From contig JAUUZB010000044.1 in the NCBI GenBank assembly GCA_030590185.1, forward strand, positions 1 to 11,090: a stretch of DNA of 11,090 bases, read 5' to 3'. The notes below the pieces were generated by a model. The model was not told the origin of the DNA and searched no databases. It saw only the letters and a program-made list of their open reading frames with translations. Below, piece by piece: positions 7,039-11,090 of this stretch. Origin of the DNA: Deltaproteobacteria bacterium. Its GTDB lineage: Bacteria > Myxococcota > XYA12-FULL-58-9 > JAUUZB01. Position 1 is the stretch's first letter, and the number at the start of each line of letters is the position of its first letter. Both the position numbers and the translations under genes were made by a program.

Positions 7039-9492
7039 TTACCCCCCCGGCCCGGCCGGCACCCTCGCGATGGCGAGGCCGTCGTACTCGTCGCCGAAGA
7101 AGCTGCGCCGAATCACCGCATCGACGCGGTCCGATTCGCTGACCCCCTCCTCCCACTGATCGGCGGGATAGTCTACCGGGCCGGAGGCGACCTCCGCGCC
7201 CTCGAAGTGCACGCGCACGCCGTTGACGCTCCAGTGCAGATCACCACCCGATTGGTAGTAGGGCACGATCGATTGCACGGTGACACCCTCGAGGCGGACC
7301 GGCGGTTGGCGCCACTCCCATAGGTGAACGTAGCTAATGAACGCGGCCAACCCGAGCGCCGCGGCGGTGAGGGTGAAGCCGGTTACCCAGGCCACCGGTC
7401 GGGTCCGCAGGCCCCGCCGCACCGAGAGAGGTAGGTTGAAAAACAGGTCGAAGATGACGTGCTCGAGCAGGGCGCCCTTCTCCCCAAAAACCGGGATGAC
7501 GTGGGTCAGGCTGGTGGACCAGCGACCGGCCATGAAGCGCGCCAAGGCCGGATTCTGGGTGACCATCTGCATCGGGAAGGCGAGGTAACCGACGACGTGG
7601 ATGAAGGCGACCGGCGCGGCCACGTAGTAGTTGCGAATGTCCCGTTCCTTGATCATCAGATAGATGACGAACAGGCCGCGGGCGCTCGAGCCTGGGGAGA
7701 TCGGTGAGAGCTGCACCAATGCGCCGGCGGCCGTTCCGGCGGCCATCGCCTGGGGCCAACTGCCCGCCTGGTAGAGGTAGACGTAGAGCGCCACCGCGCC
7801 GCCGACCGCCACCATCACGACCTGGGTGACCGGGACGGTGCACAGGTGTACCGCCAGGCAGCGCAGGTATTTCTGGATGTAGGGATCCTTGATCTGCTCG
7901 GAGACCTTCTTGGCCTCGTCGGCGGTGAGCATGCCCTCCTGGCGACCCTGCTCCACCTGTTCGATCAGCCAGTCCTCTCGAAAGCTCGGTACGCGCAGGA
8001 AACGATAGGCGAAGGTCACCCCGTCGCGGAGGCGCAGCCAGGCAAAGGACCAATCGGTGAGCGCCCGGTGCAGTTTGGCAGGCAACCACCCGCAGGCGGC
8101 GCGGTGAAGCCAGAAGCGCACCGGCCGGCGCACCAGGTTTAGAACCCGCTCGGCTCGTAGCCGGTCGCTGCGCTGCCACTTGATTAGGGTTTCGATCCGC
8201 GAGCCACGCAGGGCGCGCCAAAGGTAGGAGAAACTGGTGAGGGTGCGCCAGCGGTGCCGGCGCGTCTCGGCGTTGCCCCACAACTCGAGCAGCCGGCGAC
8301 CGAAGAACGGCACCAGGTTGAGCAGCGCCACCAAAAAAAAGGCGAGCCACCCCTTGCGCAGGCGGTCGGCGTGGGCCTCATCCACGCGGCCGAGGCTCTG
8401 CCAGGCGGTGATCGTACCGTCCTTGACCGAACGCCTGAGTTTCGAGCTGGCGATCAAGTGGACGTGGTGCCCGGTGACGTCGGGCAGCGAGGCGCGATGA
8501 ATCGCCTCCATTTCCTCGAGCTCAGCGATGGCCGGCTCGAGGCCCCGGAAACCCTCCTCCCGCTCGGCGAAGAAACGACGACGCTGCCGCGGATCACTGC
8601 GGTCGAACTGAACGAAACGGCCGCGCAGCAAGCCACGCAGGATCAACGGTCCGTCCGCTGGGCTCATGGGCAAAAAGGGCAACAGGGTGAGCCCGGCGCG
8701 GAAATCGACCGCGGTCAGCCCGGCGGCCGGATCGTCGCCAGCGGCAAAACGCTTGAGCACGTTCGGCTGGCTCTTGAGGGTCCACCACTCATACTGGCGG
8801 GCGAGCTCCGGAGCCCCCATCTCGTGGAGGAGATCCACCAGCCGCCGCATGAAGACCTTCTTGTGCACGTACTCCGGGGTGTTGTGATCCGCTGGGACGT
8901 CGCCATCAAAACGCCAACGGCCGAAGAGCCGATCGTCGACCTCGTACTTCCAGGTGCGGCCGTCGATCCATTCGTTGATCTCGCCGAAGCTGTGGAGGGC
9001 CGGGTCGAAGAAGGTCGCGAAGGTGTCGCAGACCGCGTCCTCGACCCCTAGCTCGAGCGCCATGGCGCGGCGAATCAGCTTCTGCCACAGGACACCGACC
9101 CGAACGCTCGCCGGGTTGACCTGGGCGCTGAAGGCACCCTGGTAACCCACGCTGTAGAGGGTGTTGCGGAACCTCTTGGAGAAGGCCGAGGGTGGGGTCA
9201 GGATCTTGACGGCATAGACGCCCCCCCGCTCCAGGCCGGCGAGCTCTCCCTCCACCTCGATGAGCCGCACCCGATAGACCTGCCCGGCAAAACCACCACC
9301 GACCGCCTTCTCGACCTCGGCCACGACGCGCCCATGGTTGGCGGGCACCACGCCGGTGACGGCGTACTCGAGACGGTCGCCAGGGTCGTAACAGGCGCGG
9401 GCGTAGGGTCGCTCCAGCTCGCAGGCCCGAAACTCGGCCTCGAGGGCGCGGCGGACCGCGAACGCATCGGGGGAGTGGTGGGGATCGCTCAC
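7039..9492 (-). CDS. Large membrane protein with kinase-like N-terminal region, function unknown
   Basis: An 817-residue protein I cannot place in a named family. Residues 65-72 ('GGGFAGQV') fit the protein-kinase glycine-rich loop G-x-G-x-x-G-x-V, and Lys96 in 'YAVKIL' fits the ATP-binding lysine. 'SQPNVLKR' (N244) and 'AVDFRAG' (D263) resemble the catalytic-loop Asn and the DFG Asp. The usual catalytic-loop Asp is not seen: the aligned residue is Leu239 or Thr238. From about 380 on it is membrane-rich, with candidate helices at about 381-398, 551-577, 582-600, 624-644 and 702-725, a cytoplasmic-looking basic stretch between the first two, and a short soluble C-terminal domain (about 730-817). 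The GTG start has AGAGG (9501-9497) 4 nt upstream. Gene position suggests the same operon as DUF502, the phosphoesterase and rpoH. The kinase resemblance is inference from motifs; the membrane character is directly visible. Confidence 0.72.
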   Translation of the reverse strand: MSDPHHSPDAFAVRRALEAEFRACELERPYARACYDPGDRLEYAVTGVVPANHGRVVAEVEKAVGGGFAGQVYRVRLIEVEGELAGLERGGVYAVKILTPPSAFSKRFRNTLYSVGYQGAFSAQVNPASVRVGVLWQKLIRRAMALELGVEDAVCDTFATFFDPALHSFGEINEWIDGRTWKYEVDDRLFGRWRFDGDVPADHNTPEYVHKKVFMRRLVDLLHEMGAPELARQYEWWTLKSQPNVLKRFAAGDDPAAGLTAVDFRAGLTLLPFLPMSPADGPLILRGLLRGRFVQFDRSDPRQRRRFFAEREEGFRGLEPAIAELEEMEAIHRASLPDVTGHHVHLIASSKLRRSVKDGTITAWQSLGRVDEAHADRLRKGWLAFFLVALLNLVPFFGRRLLELWGNAETRRHRWRTLTSFSYLWRALRGSRIETLIKWQRSDRLRAERVLNLVRRPVRFWLHRAACGWLPAKLHRALTDWSFAWLRLRDGVTFAYRFLRVPSFREDWLIEQVEQGRQEGMLTADEAKKVSEQIKDPYIQKYLRCLAVHLCTVPVTQVVMVAVGGAVALYVYLYQAGSWPQAMAAGTAAGALVQLSPISPGSSARGLFVIYLMIKERDIRNYYVAAPVAFIHVVGYLAFPMQMVTQNPALARFMAGRWSTSLTHVIPVFGEKGALLEHVIFDLFFNLPLSVRRGLRTRPVAWVTGFTLTAAALGLAAFISYVHLWEWRQPPVRLEGVTVQSIVPYYQSGGDLHWSVNGVRVHFEGAEVASGPVDYPADQWEEGVSESDRVDAVIRRSFFGDEYDGLAIARVPAGPGG

Positions 9493-9516
9493 CCTACCTC
9501 TTTAGGAGAGCGATCG

Positions 9517-9544
9517 CGGCGGGTCAAAATTATTGCGCCCGCCG
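9517..9544 (-). other. Potential stem-loop between the CGGC gene and the 817-residue protein gene
   Basis: CGGCGGG (9517-9523) is complementary to CCCGCCG (9538-9544), giving a 7-bp GC-rich stem around a 14-nt A/T-rich loop. It lies directly after the CGGC gene's stop codon. On the minus strand no U-tract follows, so it may be a pausing, processing or partial-termination element, not a strong terminator. The loop also contains CAATAAT, a possible -10 box without a matching -35. Confidence 0.3.
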
Positions 9545-9549
9545 GCGAC

Positions 9550-9903
9550 TCAATAGTTGTGGGTCCCGAGCACCACCTCGACCCCAAACTTCTTCTCGAG
9601 CAGGACGCTGAGCTCGTCGATATCGATGGGACAGCCGGCCGTCTCCATGGCGATCTTCACGCAGGTCCCGAGGTGAAGGGTCTCGATCTCGTTACCCAAG
9701 CCCTTGACCACCTCATTGAGCAACTTGACCCGCGGCACCACCAAGCCGGGGCAGTCACCGCAGTCGGTCATGCCGACGAGCTCGATCTCGTCGTGCCGGG
9801 CGAACTCGCCGTTCTTGTCACGCATGCCCTTGTAACACTTGGCGCAGGCAATGCAGGAATGGTCCTTGATCCGCTTGCAGTACAACACCGCTATCTTGGC
9901 CAC
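9550..9903 (-). CDS. CGGC domain-containing protein, probable metal-binding
   Basis: A 117-residue soluble protein that resembles the CGGC-domain family, small Cys-rich proteins thought to bind metal. It starts with a short strand ending in Cys9 ('IAVLYCKR'), followed by 'C-I-A-C-A-K-C' (Cys17, 20, 23), the signature region 'TDCGDCPGL' (Cys48, 51; a CGDC variant of CGGC), and 'LHLGTCVK' (Cys81) and 'AGCPI' (Cys91). Eight cysteines in 117 residues is a high proportion. No signal peptide is seen, so it should be cytoplasmic. The GTG start is backed by a strong GAGGAGG (9914-9908) 4 nt upstream. It precedes the 817-residue membrane protein gene by 57 bp on the same strand and diverges from the PilZ-like gene. 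Whether it senses or carries metal is not known. Confidence 0.8.
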   Translation of the reverse strand: MAKIAVLYCKRIKDHSCIACAKCYKGMRDKNGEFARHDEIELVGMTDCGDCPGLVVPRVKLLNEVVKGLGNEIETLHLGTCVKIAMETAGCPIDIDELSVLLEKKFGVEVVLGTHNY

Positions 9904-9949
9904 GAAACCTCCTCGCGCGTTCTGTCTTCACCGCGCTGTCACGGTGGCT

Positions 9950-9977
9950 ACCCTACTCCCGGGCCCACACGAGTCAA
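9950..9977 (-). promoter_or_regulatory. Candidate sigma-70 type promoter for the CGGC gene and operon
   Basis: On the minus strand TTGACT (9977-9972) matches the -35 consensus at five of six positions. After a 16-bp spacer comes TAGGGT (9955-9950), which keeps the T, A and final T of the -10 box. Transcription would begin near 9943, leaving a leader of about 40 nt that contains the GAGGAGG site. Inverted repeat arms CACCG and CGGTG (9929-9933 and 9942-9946) lie at the predicted start point and could be an operator or a leader hairpin. Confidence 0.35.
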
Positions 9978-10060
9978 TCGTCGATCCCGCACCCGCCAGC
10001 GGAAGCCGATCGGAATCCTAGGGGTTGGGTCCACCGCGCCGCGCACGTTATGGTGAGTAG

Positions 10061-10828
10061 ATGGCGGATCGTCGTCTGCATCTGCACTTCAGCGGCTCGG
10101 AGCCCCTCGGGCAGCAAGAGACCCACCTCGCTCAGGGCGCTCTGTTCGTGCCGGTGCCGGAGCCCGGGCCCGAGCCACAGACTAGTGTCCCGATTCGCAT
10201 CACAGCATACGTGGGTGGCGCGATCACTGGCGAGGCCATGGTCGTCCACGTCTTTCCCGGCACCGGCATGGCGCTCGCCATCTCTGACCCCGCCACGGGC
10301 GAGGCGCTCGCCGAGCTGTTCGCCGCCGCCAAGGCCCACGCACGGACAGGGGGGGAGTTGGAGGTGACTTGGGAGGAGCCCGCCGAGGACGACCAAGAGA
10401 GCCACCGGGAGGCAAATGCCAACCTCCTCACGGCCATTCGGGCCCTGTCGGTCGCTGACAAACGCGCCCTGGCGCTCAAGGGCGGCCGCGGCGAGCGCTT
10501 GGTGCTGGCCAAGGACACCAACAAGACCCTCCAGACCTTCCTGCTCAAGAACCCGCGCATCACCGTCGACGAGATCCGGGCGATGGCCGCCAACCGGCAG
10601 GCGACCCCCGAGACGCTCCGCCTCATCAGTGACAACCGAACCTGGATGCAGAGCCTCGGCGTGGTGAGTGCCCTGGTGCGCAACCCGAAGACCCCCGCGC
10701 CCCTCGCCGTGCGCCTGCTCGAGCGCCTGCCCTTGAGCGATGTCCGGCAAATCGCCAAGTCGAACAGTGCCTCGATGCCGGTACTGCAGGCGGCCAAGCG
10801 CAAGGTGCTCAGCAGCGGCGGCCGCTGA
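10061..10828 (+). CDS. PilZ-like domain protein with C-terminal helical repeats
   Basis: A 255-residue cytoplasmic protein. The first ~95 residues resemble the divergent PilZ-like domains common in myxobacterial-type genomes: 'LAQGALFVPVPEP' near 23-35, an alternating strand pattern to 'GEAMVVHVFPGTGMALAISD' (57-76), then a helix. The canonical c-di-GMP motifs R-x-x-x-R and D/N-x-S-x-x-G are not seen, so nucleotide binding is not supported. An acidic linker (about 105-117) leads to an all-helical C-terminal region (118-250) with a recurring N-x-x-T/S-type turn about every 14-16 residues. The ATG at 10061 has GGTGAG only 3 nt upstream (10052-10057). It may be co-transcribed with the transketolase-like gene 42 bp downstream. 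The function is unknown; a scaffold or regulatory role is a guess. Confidence 0.6.
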   Translation: MADRRLHLHFSGSEPLGQQETHLAQGALFVPVPEPGPEPQTSVPIRITAYVGGAITGEAMVVHVFPGTGMALAISDPATGEALAELFAAAKAHARTGGELEVTWEEPAEDDQESHREANANLLTAIRALSVADKRALALKGGRGERLVLAKDTNKTLQTFLLKNPRITVDEIRAMAANRQATPETLRLISDNRTWMQSLGVVSALVRNPKTPAPLAVRLLERLPLSDVRQIAKSNSASMPVLQAAKRKVLSSGGR

Positions 10829-10870
10829 GCCCGTTGCAACCGCCGACCGCAGGGGCTAGCGTCCCCGGCG

Positions 10871-11090
10871 ATGGAGATCCAACAAATCGAGGCGACCGCG
10901 GCGGGCATTCGCCGACGGGTCCTGCGCCACGTACTCGACAACAACGGCGGCTACCTGAGCCAGGCCTGCTCCGCCGCCGAGATGCTCGCTACATTATATA
11001 CGCGGATCCTCCGGATCGGCCCGAGCCTCAGCCCGGCCATCCCGCCAGCCTTCTCCGGCGTACCGAGCGCGACAAACCCAGCGCCCATCC
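10871..11090 (+). CDS. Transketolase-like thiamine-diphosphate enzyme, N-terminal fragment
   Basis: The gene starts at the ATG at 10871 and runs off the right edge, giving 73 complete codons. The product begins 'MEIQQIEATAAGIRRRVLRH' and continues through 'GGYLSQACSAAEMLATLYTR' and 'ILRIGPS'. This is the pattern of the first helices of the transketolase / 1-deoxyxylulose-5-phosphate synthase N-terminal domain (basic helix, glycine turn, then S-x-A-x-x-L-A-x-L-Y). Transketolase moves two-carbon units between sugar phosphates in the pentose phosphate pathway, using thiamine diphosphate and Mg2+. The usual G-H-x-G-G turn reads N-N-G-G-Y here, without its histidine, which suggests a less-studied subgroup or a separate-subunit form. 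AGGGG at 10851-10855 is 15 nt from the start, so the ribosome-binding site is weak. A rare TTA leucine codon lies in the A/T-rich stretch near 10990-11000. Confidence 0.7.
   Translation, partial: MEIQQIEATAAGIRRRVLRHVLDNNGGYLSQACSAAEMLATLYTRILRIGPSLSPAIPPAFSGVPSATNPAPI

Noticed and set aside
7334..8350. Minus-strand 338-codon frame inside the 817-residue protein gene
   Set aside because: Same strand but shifted frame; the product is rich in Arg, Gly, Ala and Pro with no hydrophobic pattern, while the chosen frame gives clear membrane helices.
8254..9051. Plus-strand 265-codon frame opposite the kinase-like region
   Set aside because: Antisense shadow; no ribosome-binding site and no domain features.
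9493..9529. TTGACC-N17-TAAAGA as a promoter for the 817-residue protein gene
   Set aside because: The -10 element would coincide with the ribosome-binding site and place the transcription start on the start codon, so it does not fit the clear AGAGG leader.
9334..10056. Plus-strand 240-codon frame spanning the CGGC gene
   Set aside because: It runs antisense across two supported genes and an intergenic promoter region, with no recognisable motif.
9974..10944. Two long minus-strand frames opposite the PilZ-like gene
   Set aside because: Low-complexity products; the plus-strand frame has a PilZ-like pattern and a regular helical C-terminus.
1..11090. CRISPR arrays, tRNA/rRNA genes, insertion sequences, phage or plasmid features
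   Set aside because: No regularly spaced repeats, transposase-like product, terminal inverted repeats or RNA gene signatures were seen in reading both strands.

Overview
The window is a compact, GC-rich, gene-dense stretch of bacterial chromosome with ten genes, of which the first and last are cut by the window edges. I see no mobile element, CRISPR array, tRNA or rRNA. A sigma-32 (RpoH) gene with its RpoH box, a CGGC-domain protein, a DUF502 protein and a myxobacterial-style PilZ-like domain together suggest a deltaproteobacterial-type organism, for example Myxococcota or a relative. That assignment is inference and a Gammaproteobacterium is not excluded. GTG starts are common and are backed by Shine-Dalgarno (SD) sequences.

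Layout, left to right. Positions 2-466 (+) are the C-terminal part of an ABC-3 family metal transporter permease. Positions 586-1923 (-) encode an RDD-family membrane protein fused to a soluble TPR-like domain. Divergent from it, only 51 bp away, is a two-gene plus-strand unit: an exported or membrane-anchored protein with a cryptic Cys-His-Glu transglutaminase-like triad (1975-3114) and an alpha/beta hydrolase (3152-3973). The hydrolase overlaps, tail to tail, the end of rpoH (3921-4772, -).

The centre of the window is a minus-strand run read from right to left: CGGC-domain protein (9903-9550), an 817-residue protein with a kinase-like N-terminal region and a multi-pass membrane C-terminal region (9492-7039), a DUF502 membrane protein (7002-6376), a calcineurin-like phosphoesterase with a membrane module inside its catalytic domain (6379-4823), and rpoH (4772-3921). 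DUF502 and the phosphoesterase share a 4-bp GTGA overlap and the remaining gaps are about 36-57 bp, so this looks like one operon. It links a putative kinase-fold membrane protein, a membrane phosphoesterase and the heat-shock sigma factor. I consider it the most interesting arrangement here, although a shared function is only inferred.

Divergent from the CGGC gene, on the plus strand, lie a PilZ-like protein with a helical-repeat C-terminus (10061-10828) and the beginning of a transketolase-like thiamine-diphosphate enzyme (10871 to the window edge). No gene-free stretch exceeds 160 bp.
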